Origin: Myxococcales bacterium
Lineage (GTDB): Bacteria > Myxococcota_A > Polyangia > Haliangiales > Haliangiaceae
Reading direction: 5' to 3'
Assembly: GCA_016707895.1 (NCBI GenBank)
Contig: JADJGV010000001.1
Span: 607,501-671,500 of the forward strand
Length of the DNA stretch: 64,000 nucleotides
Shown here: one piece after another, positions 34,265 through 42,614 of the stretch
How the letters are laid out: the number at the start of each line of letters is the position of its first letter
Numbering within the stretch: the stretch's first letter is position 1
Notes under the pieces: generated by a model
The model's input: the letters and a program-made list of their open reading frames with translations, nothing else
Database searches by the model: none
What the model was told of the DNA's origin: nothing
Translations under genes and position numbers: made by a program

Positions 34265-35182
34265 TCACGCGCAGCTGGCGCGGTGCAGCCGCGCGAGCGC
34301 CGCGAGCGCGATGCTGCCTGCAGCCTCGGCGGCCTTCGCCAGATGGTCGAGGACGACGTCGATGTCGTTGGAGTAGAAGTCACTCCAGCCAGCCCGGAAG
34401 AACGCGTCGTAGGCCTGCGACGGACGACCGCCACGGAGGTGCGCGCGGCCGACGGCCATCCACCGCCTGCGAAGCGCGACCGGGCCGTGGGCCTGGCTCC
34501 GGGCGCCGAGCTTCTTCAGCCGTGTCGCCAGATCCCAGTCCGCGGTGAAGGCGCGCGTGGACGCGAACCCATCGAGGCTGCGACGGTAGGCGGCGATCGC
34601 CCCCGCCACATCACCTCGCTTCTCGGCGATACGACCGATGACCGCGCCGGGCCACGCGAGTTCGGCGCGCCGCACAGCGCGGGCCATCTTCCCGGCGAGC
34701 GTCCAGTCCTGCGAGAACAGCTTCGACGCGGGGCGACCGACCGCCTTCACCGTCCGAGCGCGGAGGTCGGCGTCGAGCACGTCGGAGTCTTCGAGCCCCA
34801 ACGCCAACGTCGTCCACGGCACACCCAGGGTCTCGGCCAGCGGCGCTCCGCCATGACGCATGCACCACGCCAGCAGGCCAGAGCGTAGCGCGCGCTCCGC
34901 GGCGCGCCGCTTCGCGTCCTGGGGAGCGGCGAATCCACGCACGAGGTCCGACGGGTGCCACCGAGCCCCTTCGTGATGCCACTCGACGACCTCGCGCGCC
35001 CGGCCGTGCGGACCGAAGCGGAGCAGCAGCGCGTCGCCCATGCCGTCCTCGAGGATCGGCAGGCTGTCCGGCAGCATCGCCCCGCCCCAGATGCCTTCGC
35101 CCGTAGGCACGTGCACCTGATAGGCGCCGGCGTGCCGCAGCTTCGCGATGGTCGGGGGCAAGGTGACGGGAAGCACGGCCAC
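34265..35182 (-). CDS. SUKH (SMI1/KNR4)-like protein with C-terminal helical repeats
   Basis: 305 residues. The N-terminal 90 residues include GAMLPDSLPILEDGMGDALL and VVEWHHEGARW, the strand-turn-strand pattern of SUKH proteins. The remainder consists of TPR-like helical hairpins (GDVAGAIAAYRRSLDG, GRPSQAYDAFFRAG). SUKH proteins are common immunity proteins for secreted toxins, but no toxin gene is adjacent, so a role in immunity is only a possibility. Confidence 0.6.
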   Translation of the reverse strand: MAVLPVTLPPTIAKLRHAGAYQVHVPTGEGIWGGAMLPDSLPILEDGMGDALLLRFGPHGRAREVVEWHHEGARWHPSDLVRGFAAPQDAKRRAAERALRSGLLAWCMRHGGAPLAETLGVPWTTLALGLEDSDVLDADLRARTVKAVGRPASKLFSQDWTLAGKMARAVRRAELAWPGAVIGRIAEKRGDVAGAIAAYRRSLDGFASTRAFTADWDLATRLKKLGARSQAHGPVALRRRWMAVGRAHLRGGRPSQAYDAFFRAGWSDFYSNDIDVVLDHLAKAAEAAGSIALAALARLHRASCA

Positions 35183-35249
35183 CGATCACAGCACAACCAA
35201 CGTCGCGCCGCACGGTGGAGCTTGCCGCGCCCCGCGCGAGCGTGACGGC

Positions 35250-36125
35250 CTAGGCGCCCGGCGCGCACGCCCGGGCGACCACCTCGGCTTCAAGCAGTTG
35301 GTCGCCGGCGATCCCCGCCAGGGGCCCACGCCACGGGCTGCGAGCGCGCACGAAGTCGCTGACCTCGGACGGGGGCTCGCGGTACGTCATGCGCTGGTAC
35401 CCATCGCCGGGAACAGCGAACTTGCGCAGCAGCGCCTCCGCCGCGGCGTAGGGACAAACGCACAGGTCTGGGACGCGGCGCAGGAACTTGCGCGGCGCGA
35501 GCTGCTCGCGCCACAGCATCAGCTGGTCCGTCGGCGGCAACGCCACCGGGATCGCGTCAGTCCACACCGCGCCGGTCTGGACGCGCCCCTCCAGCTCGAA
35601 GAAGCTGATCTTCGGCACGAACACGTCCTCGCCGAGCCGGGCCTGCAGGTCCTTGCGCGCGAGGTTCCAGCGCCACGCGCGCTCGAGCGTCGCGGCCGGG
35701 ACCGTGGGCACCACCGACGCACCACCGCCCTTGCTCAGGTACACCCGCAGCGCGTAGTCGTTGCCGGCTTGCCAGCCCCGCAAGAAGCCCGCGGTGTCGT
35801 ACGGCCCTTCCCCCAGCCCGTCGACCTGCGGGTCCTCTACCTCGAGCCCAAACTGCTGCACCAGGACCTCGAGCTCCGCGGCGGCCTCGAGCGCAAAGCC
35901 ACGATGGCGCGCGTAGTTGAGGTTGAACGCCAGGCTCGGCGCCTCGCCATCGCCCGTCGCCGACGGCAGGTCGAAGATGAAGTAGACCTCGGTGTCCGGG
36001 TTCTCGTAGATCGCCTGCGCCGACGCGATCGTGTAGCCAGCGCGGCTCGCGAACCACGCCGTCAGCTGCGATGCCGACGGCATCGGCCGACCGGCCGGCG
36101 GGCGGAAGCAGAGGTCGTAGCTCAT
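35250..36125 (-). CDS. Hypothetical protein of a myxobacteria-type family
   Basis: 291 residues from ATG 36125, preceded by TAgtgT at 36140-36135. It starts SYDLCFRPPAGRPM and contains YENPDTEVYFIFDLP, AFNLNYARHRGFALEAAAEL and, later, PKISFFELEGRVQT. These motifs look like a conserved family of small cytoplasmic proteins, but I cannot name it. The same strand and spacing as the SUKH-like gene downstream (67 bp) suggest co-transcription. Confidence 0.6.
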   Translation of the reverse strand: MSYDLCFRPPAGRPMPSASQLTAWFASRAGYTIASAQAIYENPDTEVYFIFDLPSATGDGEAPSLAFNLNYARHRGFALEAAAELEVLVQQFGLEVEDPQVDGLGEGPYDTAGFLRGWQAGNDYALRVYLSKGGGASVVPTVPAATLERAWRWNLARKDLQARLGEDVFVPKISFFELEGRVQTGAVWTDAIPVALPPTDQLMLWREQLAPRKFLRRVPDLCVCPYAAAEALLRKFAVPGDGYQRMTYREPPSEVSDFVRARSPWRGPLAGIAGDQLLEAEVVARACAPGA

Positions 36126-36253
36126 CGGGTCGCGACACTACCAGCGGGCAAGGCTCCCGTTCGCGGCGCTGCGCGTCGGGCCAGGCGCCGTCCCCACCCG
36201 GCGCACCGCGGCTCGAGCGGGGCCATTGCGCCCGGTCCTTCGGTGTGCCATAC

Positions 36254-36273
36254 ACTGAACCCGATGGTTCAGT
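36254..36273. promoter_or_regulatory. Probable ArsR operator over the start codon
   Basis: Perfect inverted repeat ACTGAACC-CGAT-GGTTCAGT. The ATG of the ArsR gene (36264-36266) lies inside it and a TAcacT -10-like box (36251-36256) overlaps its left arm, so a bound dimer would block its own promoter. Confidence 0.6.
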
Positions 36274-36608
36274 ATGCGCAGGCGCTCGACGCCTCGTTCG
36301 CCGCGCTCGCGGACGCCACCCGCCGTGGCGTGCTGGAGCGGCTCGGACGGTCGGACGCGTCGATCACGGACCTCGCCGAGACGTTCGGCATGACGCTCAC
36401 GGGCATGAAGAAGCACGTGAGCGTCCTCGAGCAGACGGGCCTCGTCACCACCGAGAAGATCGGGCGGGTGCGGACCTGCAAGCTCGGGCCGCGCCGCCTC
36501 GAGGAAGCGGCGGCGTGGATCGAGCGCTTCCGCGAGCTGTGGGACGCGCGCTTCGACGAGCTGGACCTGGTGGTCGAGGAACTGAAGAAACGGAGCAAGC
36601 CCCGATGA
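36264..36608 (+). CDS. ArsR-family transcriptional regulator
   Basis: 114 residues. A winged helix-turn-helix: ATRRGVLERLGRSDASITDL, then TGMKKHVSVLEQTGLVTTEK and a wing around GRVRTCKLGP. No Cys metal-binding motif is present, so it belongs to the metal-independent group that is commonly coupled to AHSA1 proteins. Its stop TGA overlaps the next ATG (ATGA), so the two genes are translated together. It probably represses itself via the inverted repeat at 36254-36273. Confidence 0.9.
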   Translation: MVQYAQALDASFAALADATRRGVLERLGRSDASITDLAETFGMTLTGMKKHVSVLEQTGLVTTEKIGRVRTCKLGPRRLEEAAAWIERFRELWDARFDELDLVVEELKKRSKPR

Positions 36609-37072
36609 AGAACCGCACGCTGGTGGAACAGATCTCCGAGCGCGAGCTCGTCCTGACGCGAACCTTCGACGGCCCCGCGCACCTCGTCTTCGAGGCGTGG
36701 ACCACCCGCGATCTGTTCGTGCGCTGGTGGGTCCCCAAGGCCTTCGCCCCGCTGCTGGTCTCCTGCGACCTCGACGTGCGCGTCGGCGGGACCTACCGGC
36801 TGGTGTTCCGCCACGGCGACGACGAGCCGATGGCCTTCCACGGCCGCTACACCGAGGTGGTGCCGGCGTCGCGCCTGGTCTGGACCAACGAGGAAGGCGC
36901 CGGCGGCACCCAGATCACCACGGTGACCTTCGAGGAGAAGGACGGCAAGACCCTGGTGGTCGTCCACGAGCTCTACCCCTCCAAGGAGGCGTTCGAGGGC
37001 GGCCGCGGGGCGGAGGACGGGATGGTCGAGGCGTTCGATCAGCTCGACGACCTGCTGGCCGCCGCGGCCTGA
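36605..37072 (+). CDS. AHSA1/SRPBCC-domain protein
   Basis: 155 residues. RTFDGPAHLVFEAWTTRDLF, then RWWVPKAF and GGTYRLVFRHGDDEPMAFHG are the typical START-like AHSA1 (Aha1 homologue) elements; the C-terminal helix ends the barrel. These proteins bind hydrophobic ligands, and pairs with ArsR regulators are widespread, suggesting the ligand pocket and regulator belong to one response. It is translationally coupled to the regulator. Confidence 0.9.
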   Translation: MKNRTLVEQISERELVLTRTFDGPAHLVFEAWTTRDLFVRWWVPKAFAPLLVSCDLDVRVGGTYRLVFRHGDDEPMAFHGRYTEVVPASRLVWTNEEGAGGTQITTVTFEEKDGKTLVVVHELYPSKEAFEGGRGAEDGMVEAFDQLDDLLAAAA

Positions 37073-37133
37073 CGCTCGGACCGAGCGCGCACATCGCGCG
37101 ATCCACCGCGCCGGGCCGCTCGTACGTCCGGGC

Positions 37134-37538
37134 ATGAGCAACCTCGAGACCGTCCAGACGATCTACGCGGCCTTCGGACGCGGTGACATCCCGACCATCC
37201 TCGCCCACCTCGACGAGCGGATCGAGTGGGAGCACGACGCCGAGGGCTGGGAGGCCTACGGCGTGCCGTGGCTCCGGCCCGGCACCGGCACCCGCCACGT
37301 CGTCGGGTTCTTCGAGGCGCTGACCGCGCTCGAGTTCCTGGCGTTCACCCCGGTGTCGCTGCTCGCCAACGAGCGCCAGGTCGCGGCGGTGATCTCGATG
37401 GAGATCGCGTCGAAGGCGACCGGCGCGCGGTTCCGCGAGTACGAGATGCACCTGTGGACGTTCGGCGAGGACGGCAAGGTCTCGCGCTTCCGGCACTTCG
37501 CCGACACCGTGAAGCACCAGCGCGCGGCCGCGCGCTAG
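37134..37538 (+). CDS. SnoaL-like (NTF2-fold) protein
   Basis: 134 residues. TVQTIYAAFGRGDIPTILAH LDERIEWEHD and later FREYEMHLWTFGEDGKVSRF fit the polyketide-cyclase SnoaL-like fold. Enzymatic or binding roles both occur in the family. It lies 61 bp after the AHSA1 gene on the same strand and may be the third gene of that operon. Confidence 0.8.
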   Translation: MSNLETVQTIYAAFGRGDIPTILAHLDERIEWEHDAEGWEAYGVPWLRPGTGTRHVVGFFEALTALEFLAFTPVSLLANERQVAAVISMEIASKATGARFREYEMHLWTFGEDGKVSRFRHFADTVKHQRAAAR

Positions 37539-37558
37539 CCACCCGCCGCGCGGGCGGA

Positions 37559-37768
37559 CTACGGGCCTCGGCCCGGGAGTTCCTGGCGCTCCGGCGCCGG
37601 CGGTGCGGCGTCCACCGCCGTGTCGTCGCCTTCGAGCGGGATGCACAGCACGCGGCTCGACGCGCCGTTCGACTCGGTGACGAGCAGCTCGACGCGGTCG
37701 CGCCACTCCACCTCGCCATCGCCGCTCTCGGCCGCTCCCGCGCGCGTCGTCATCGTCGCCGCGACCAC
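37559..37768 (-). CDS. Possible 69-residue protein
   Basis: GTG 37768, or ATG 37753, to TAG. GEVEWRDRVELLVTESNGAS followed by RVLCIPLEGDD looks protein-like; the Pro/Glu-rich tail is less so. It is the only coding signal in 37539-37961, and the rest of that gap (37769-37961) shows nothing except the mtfA promoter box. Confidence 0.35.
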   Translation of the reverse strand: MVAATMTTRAGAAESGDGEVEWRDRVELLVTESNGASSRVLCIPLEGDDTAVDAAPPAPERQELPGRGP

Positions 37769-37961
37769 TTGCAGCGCCCGTGCCGGCCCACGCGGCGCCG
37801 GCAGGCCCCTGAGTTCCTTGGGGCCTCGCCACGTCGCGGCAGGCGCGGCCGGCTAGCGCAGCTGCCTGCCCGCCCGACACCTGTGCACGAATCGTACGAT
37901 CACTCCCGCCGGGGGTCAGAGGTGAGGCGAGGTGCCGCGCCCGGTCTGGTAGCCTGCCCCC

Positions 37962-38684
37962 GTGTTCGGCTACTTCCGGAGACGGCGGCGGCGCGCGCTG
38001 CGTGCCGCGCCGGTGCCGCCGACGTGGCCCGCGATCCTCGCGCGCAACGCGCCGTTCGTGGCGCGGCTGAGCGACCCCGCGCGCGCCAAGCTCCACGGCG
38101 ACATGCAGGTGCTGCTCGCCGAGAAGCACTTCATCCCGGCCGGCGGCATGACGATCGACGAGGAGGTGCGGGTGACGATCGTCGCCGCGGCCGCGCGGCT
38201 GGTGCTGAACCTCGACGTCGCTCGCTACGACGCGGTCACCGAGCTGGTGGTGTACCCGCGCGCCTACCGGCACCCCGATCGCGACGGCGCGGTGCTCGGC
38301 GAGGCCCACGGGCGCGTCGGCGTCGTCGTGCTGGCGTGGGACGCGGTGCGGCGCGGGCTGCGCGACGATCGCGACGGGCTCGACACCGCGACCCACGAGT
38401 TCGCCCACGTGCTCGACGCCCGCGACGGCCTGTTCGACGGCACGCCCGAGCTGCACGCGCGCGAGGACTACCGGCCGTGGGCGACCGTGATGCAGGCGCG
38501 CTTCTCCCAGCTGCGGCGCGGCGATCGCGCGCTCCGCAAGGCGCTGCGCGACTACGGCGCGACCAACGAGGCCGAGTTCTTCGCCGTCGTCAGCGAGGTC
38601 TACTTCGAGCGACCTGCGCTGCTGCGCACCCGCGCCCCCGATCTGTACGCCGTGCTGCGTCAGTTCTACGGCGCGCCGCCCTGA
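37962..38684 (+). CDS. mtfA: MtfA-family zinc-dependent peptidase
   Basis: 240 residues from GTG 37962. The family zinc site is THEFAHVLD (His145, Glu146, His149), with the third ligand expected in NEAEFFAVVSEVYF. LVVYPRAY, the DYRPWATVMQARF helix and the overall length match MtfA, a cytosolic aminopeptidase that in E. coli binds the glucose-PTS repressor Mlc. No Mlc or ptsG gene is nearby, so its regulatory partner here is unknown. A TAgccT box at 37950-37955 ends six bases before the start. Confidence 0.9.
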   Translation: MFGYFRRRRRRALRAAPVPPTWPAILARNAPFVARLSDPARAKLHGDMQVLLAEKHFIPAGGMTIDEEVRVTIVAAAARLVLNLDVARYDAVTELVVYPRAYRHPDRDGAVLGEAHGRVGVVVLAWDAVRRGLRDDRDGLDTATHEFAHVLDARDGLFDGTPELHAREDYRPWATVMQARFSQLRRGDRALRKALRDYGATNEAEFFAVVSEVYFERPALLRTRAPDLYAVLRQFYGAPP

Positions 38685-38697
38685 CCACGCCGCGCCG

Positions 38698-40173
38698 GTG
38701 GTGCAGGATCGTCCCGTGTCCAGCGCACCGAGCGCCGAGGTGAGCATGGCCGTGCTCCAGGAGCTGCTGGCGTGCCGCGCCGGCACCCGCGCGCTCGAGG
38801 TGGTCGCGGGTCGACCGCTCACGCTGCGCCGCGCCGACACGCCCGTCGCGACGCTCGAGCTCGTCGGGCACCGCGCGACGCTTCGCCTGCCGGGCCGCGA
38901 CGTGCAGCGCCTGCAGGTCCCCGTCGACGAGTTGATCGAGAAGCTGGCCTGGGAGCCGGTGCTCGGGGCCGACCCGTCGGCGTGCCCAGGCTGCGGCGAC
39001 GCGCGCGGCCGACGGACCGACGCCGAGCGCGCGTGGCGCGACGTGCTGGCCCGCCATCACGCGCGACCGATGGCTGCGGCCCAGCTGGCCGATGGGCCGC
39101 TGCAGCCCGGGCGGTGGGCCTGCGATGGGTGCCTGACCGCGGGACGTGCCGAGGCCGCGCAGCCGGCCCGGCAGACGCTGCTCGACGCCGGACGACCGCG
39201 CCTGGCGTACCTGCCGCGCGCCTTCCTGTGCCGCGCGTGTGGGGCGCCGTTCGTGCTCGAGCCAGAGGCGCAGCGGCGCTCGTACGAGCTGCACGGTGTC
39301 TACATCGACAAGCGCCCGCGTCGCTGCCCGCCGTGTCGGCGAGCCAACAGCACGCATGCGCGCGCGCAGGCCGACCTGGAGGCGGCGCGCGCCCGTCCCG
39401 ACGCCACCGAGCCGGCGGGGCTCCTGGCGATCGCCGCGGCCCTCCACCGCCTGGAGCGGTCGGCCAAGGCGTCCGAACAGGTCCGCCGCGCCCGCAACCA
39501 AGCCCGTCGGCGCGACACGCTCCTCGAGGTCGACGCCGCGATCGCCGCGCTGCGCGCATGCGGTGACCTGCCACCGCCGAGCCAGGATGACGTCCTGGCT
39601 CGCCTTCGTGCCGAACTCGCCGGCGACAGCGCCTTCCTGGCGATCGTCGACGCGCGGCGGCCCGCGGGGGACTGTCGGATGGCGCTCGCCGACTGGGCCT
39701 GCCGCGTCGTGACCTCGCTTGCGCTCGAGGCGGCCGATGCACTGGCGGACGCCAGCGCGTTGCGCGGAGCGCCCGCGATGACGCTCGGTACCACCGACGC
39801 CTGGGCCCATCAGCTGCGGTTGCTCGTCGCGCGCGCGGCGGAAGCTCCCGACGTCACCGCCTTCGAGCGCGGCGACTACAAGGCCCTCGTCACCGTCTGG
39901 GACGTCGACGATTGTGCGCTCGCGATCGCCACGCGCGCCGCCGCGCACGCCCTCGCCCTTCCCGCCGTGGATTGCGCCGCGCGGCTGATCCGTCAACTCG
40001 TCGGGCCGGCGGTCGTCGACTACGACTACTGGCGCGAACGGGCCATGAGCGTCCCGGCCGGGATCATCGACCGCGAGGTCGATGCGCAGTGCGATCGCGC
40101 CGAGCGTCGCTACCATCGCTTCTTCGCGACCGAGCCGCAGGTGCTCGCGTCCCTCGCCGACGCGCTCCGCTGA
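38698..40173 (+). CDS. Zinc-ribbon protein of unknown function
   Basis: 491 residues from GTG 38698; GTG 38716 is an equally good start. Three Cys clusters (ACPGCGD, ACDGCL, LCRACGAPFVLEPEAQ...CPPCRR) lie within residues 95-220. The last resembles the probable zinc-ribbon domain that ends E-L-x-G-x-x-x-x-x-P-x-R-C-x-x-C-R. The C-terminal 270 residues are helical with no recognised motif. It is 13 bp after mtfA and may be co-transcribed. Confidence 0.6.
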   Translation: MVQDRPVSSAPSAEVSMAVLQELLACRAGTRALEVVAGRPLTLRRADTPVATLELVGHRATLRLPGRDVQRLQVPVDELIEKLAWEPVLGADPSACPGCGDARGRRTDAERAWRDVLARHHARPMAAAQLADGPLQPGRWACDGCLTAGRAEAAQPARQTLLDAGRPRLAYLPRAFLCRACGAPFVLEPEAQRRSYELHGVYIDKRPRRCPPCRRANSTHARAQADLEAARARPDATEPAGLLAIAAALHRLERSAKASEQVRRARNQARRRDTLLEVDAAIAALRACGDLPPPSQDDVLARLRAELAGDSAFLAIVDARRPAGDCRMALADWACRVVTSLALEAADALADASALRGAPAMTLGTTDAWAHQLRLLVARAAEAPDVTAFERGDYKALVTVWDVDDCALAIATRAAAHALALPAVDCAARLIRQLVGPAVVDYDYWRERAMSVPAGIIDREVDAQCDRAERRYHRFFATEPQVLASLADALR

Positions 40174-40272
40174 CGACGCACCTGGCGCGGGCCGCCGACG
40201 GCGTTCGTGCGCGATCGCCCGGCGGCGCCCGTCGACGCGGCGACCCCATCACCCCGGGCGCGCGGGGGCGTC

Positions 40273-41226
40273 TCACGAGCCGGCCGCGCCGCCCGGCACC
40301 ACCAGCGCGCGCGGCGGCCGAGTCCCGTCGAGCGGCAGCCATCGCAACACCGCTCGCGGGGGCTCGGCGCGGCATTCATCGACGCGCGTGGCGCGCCAGG
40401 GCACTCCGCCCGGTCCGTCCATCGTGTCGCCGTCGGCGATGACGTCACCGTGCTCGGCCAGGTAGAGGCCGACGTTCAACAAGAAGTGGCTGACCTCGCC
40501 GGGCTCGTAGCGGCCGCCAGGGAAGCAAGCTTCGCTGTCCCGCTGATCGAGCTGCGCCATGCCGACGGTGTCCATCATGAACCAGCCGTCCGCCGCGTTG
40601 AAGAAGCGCACGTTGCACCACACGTTGATCGGCAGGGTCTGCAGCGCCGCGCTGCCCTCGAGCACGGCGTCGAGGTGGGCCCGATCGGCGAGGACCTCAC
40701 CGTTGGGGTTGAAGTAGGCGAGCGCCGCCTCGTGATCGAGCAGCGTCCGCGCGACCCCGGTCACGAACCGGAGCTCGTGAGCGGGATCGCAGTCCTCGGG
40801 GATGACGCGCGCGTCGTCGCGTGCCCCGAACAGGTAGGTGAGCCGGACCCGGACGAACGCGCGGTGCTGTGAGGGCACGTTTCGGCCGTCGGCCCAGCTC
40901 CACGCGTGCGCGGCCGCGCGCTGCAGGCCGCCGGGGAAGGCGAACGGCCCGAAGTGGCCCATGCTCCACGCACCGAAAAGCATCGGCTCGTTCCTGGGGT
41001 CCCCCATGTGATCGGGCCACACCCGCGGCTGGACATCGATCGCCACGTAGCCGTTCGACGCGGGCCGATACGGGATCCGTAGCGAGGGCCCGGCGAGGTC
41101 GAGCGCTGCGGCATCGTCGGTGCGCGTCACGACGACGTGACGGCGCAACGTAGCCACGATCTCGTCGAGGGATGGCGCCCGTCGCAAGAGGACGACCACG
41201 CCCTGGGTGAAGAAGCCCTTGGCCAT
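40273..41226 (-). CDS. DUF4261-like protein
   Basis: 317 residues from ATG 41226. FFTQGVVVLLRRAPSLDEIV starts the domain; VQPRVWPDHMGDP, FGAWSMGHFGPFAFPGGLQR and later INVWCNVRFFN follow in the order seen in DUF4261 proteins. The function of the family is unknown; it is frequent in variable regions. The gene follows the 41237 gene after 10 bp, forming a pair. Confidence 0.7.
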   Translation of the reverse strand: MAKGFFTQGVVVLLRRAPSLDEIVATLRRHVVVTRTDDAAALDLAGPSLRIPYRPASNGYVAIDVQPRVWPDHMGDPRNEPMLFGAWSMGHFGPFAFPGGLQRAAAHAWSWADGRNVPSQHRAFVRVRLTYLFGARDDARVIPEDCDPAHELRFVTGVARTLLDHEAALAYFNPNGEVLADRAHLDAVLEGSAALQTLPINVWCNVRFFNAADGWFMMDTVGMAQLDQRDSEACFPGGRYEPGEVSHFLLNVGLYLAEHGDVIADGDTMDGPGGVPWRATRVDECRAEPPRAVLRWLPLDGTRPPRALVVPGGAAGS

Positions 41227-41236
41227 GACGACCGGT

Positions 41237-41737
41237 TCAATCCTTGAAGACCACCCGCACCAGCGACAGATCGCCGAAGGCGTGGGCCTGGGTCAGGTGG
41301 CCGTCGTACGGACCGACCTTGCAGACGCGGCGACCGTGCTCGAACACCACCTGGAGCCCGTGCTCGGGTTCCCAGCTCACCCCGCCTTCGAACGAGAAGT
41401 ACGAGATGCCGGGCTCGTACTTCGACTGTCGTCCGAGGTGAAAGGACGGGGGCAGCGACAGCGTGACGTGCTTCCAGATGTCGGCGTCACGGGCCAGGCG
41501 CGGGATCTCGTAGTCGTCGATTTCGATGTCGCTGAAAGCCGCGATCGTCGCGCGGTAGTAGCGCCAGAGGTGCTTGGTGGCCTTGTCGAGGAGGGCGTCC
41601 CCGCCTTTGATGAAATTCGCCAGCGCCGCGTCGAAGACCTTGCGCTCGCGTGGCTCCGTGGCCGCAGGCCGTCCGTCGGCCTTTGCGGCCAGCCGGTCGA
41701 GGCGCTTCTTCAGGGTGGTGACACGCGGGCTGATCAC
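41237..41737 (-). CDS. DUF6985-like protein
   Basis: 166 residues from GTG 41737, seven bases after a TAcgcT box (41750-41745). RDADIWKHVTLSLPPSFHLG, then SWEPEHGLQVVFEHGRRVCK are the conserved parts I associate with the DUF6985 family (family name from memory). It is co-oriented with, and ten bases before, the DUF4261-like gene. Function unknown. Confidence 0.65.
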   Translation of the reverse strand: MISPRVTTLKKRLDRLAAKADGRPAATEPRERKVFDAALANFIKGGDALLDKATKHLWRYYRATIAAFSDIEIDDYEIPRLARDADIWKHVTLSLPPSFHLGRQSKYEPGISYFSFEGGVSWEPEHGLQVVFEHGRRVCKVGPYDGHLTQAHAFGDLSLVRVVFKD

Positions 41738-41823
41738 GCCTCGAAGCGTACGTCAGGTGGCCGCGCAGCTGAAGGCCGGGCGCGACCGCGTGGACGCGGG
41801 GTTCTGGTAGCGTCCGCCACGGC

Positions 41824-42426
41824 ATGGCGCGGACAACTGGCTCGAAGACGCCCGCGGCGGAGAGACCGACGATGGCCTTCGCGACGCCGAGAGCCTGGGA
41901 CGCGTGGCTCGCGAAGCACCACGCGAGCTCGGGCGGTCTGTGGCTGAAGCTCGCGAAGAAGGCGTCGGGGACAGCGTCCGTGACCTACCCCGAGGCGCTG
42001 ACCGTCGCGCTGACCTGGGGCTGGATCGACGGGCAGAAGCGAGCCCTCGACGACACGCACTGGCTGCAGAAGTTCACGCCGCGCAAGCCCAAGAGCCTGT
42101 GGTCGAAGATCAACCGCGACAAGGCGCTCGCGCTGATCGCGTCCGGCGCGATGCAGCCCGCCGGGCTCGCCGAGGTGGAGCGCGCGAAGGCCGACGGCCG
42201 CTGGGACGCGGCCTACGCCGGCTCGAAGACGATCGCGGTGCCCGACGATCTCGCGGCCGCGCTGGCGGCCGACAAGCGGGCCGCGGCGTTCTTCGCGACG
42301 CTCACCGCGGCCAACCGCTTCGCCGTGCTCTTCCGCGTGCACACGGCGAAGAAGGCCGAGACCCGCGCCAGGCGCATCGCCCAGTTCGTCGCGATGCTCG
42401 CGCGCGGCGAGACGCTCCATCGGTGA
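41824..42426 (+). CDS. YdeI/OmpD-associated (OmdA) family protein, copy 1
   Basis: 200 residues. AWDAWLAKHHASSGGLWLKL, EALTVALTWGWIDGQKRALD, FTPRKPKSLWSKINRDKALA and a final RRIAQFVAMLARGE are the family's conserved blocks. YdeI proteins are linked in enterobacteria to resistance to cationic peptides, though the mechanism is unsettled. A second copy, 11 residues different after residue 18, lies at 47325-47930. Both have TTCTGGTAGCGT upstream; here the TAgcgT box is 41808-41813. Confidence 0.9.
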   Translation: MARTTGSKTPAAERPTMAFATPRAWDAWLAKHHASSGGLWLKLAKKASGTASVTYPEALTVALTWGWIDGQKRALDDTHWLQKFTPRKPKSLWSKINRDKALALIASGAMQPAGLAEVERAKADGRWDAAYAGSKTIAVPDDLAAALAADKRAAAFFATLTAANRFAVLFRVHTAKKAETRARRIAQFVAMLARGETLHR

Positions 42427-42614
42427 GGCACCCGCTGGCCGGCCTGCGCACCATCGGCGGGGCCGCTACGCCGACGCGGGCCCATCGCTCGCCCGCCCCA
42501 GTCTGTTGACCGCAGCCCGACTCACCCCTCCGGGGTGACACGCCGCGCGCGATGCTGCGTTGTGCGGCACACGGCGGCGTTGCGCCCATCCACGTCCCCG
42601 GCGAGACTGACCAG

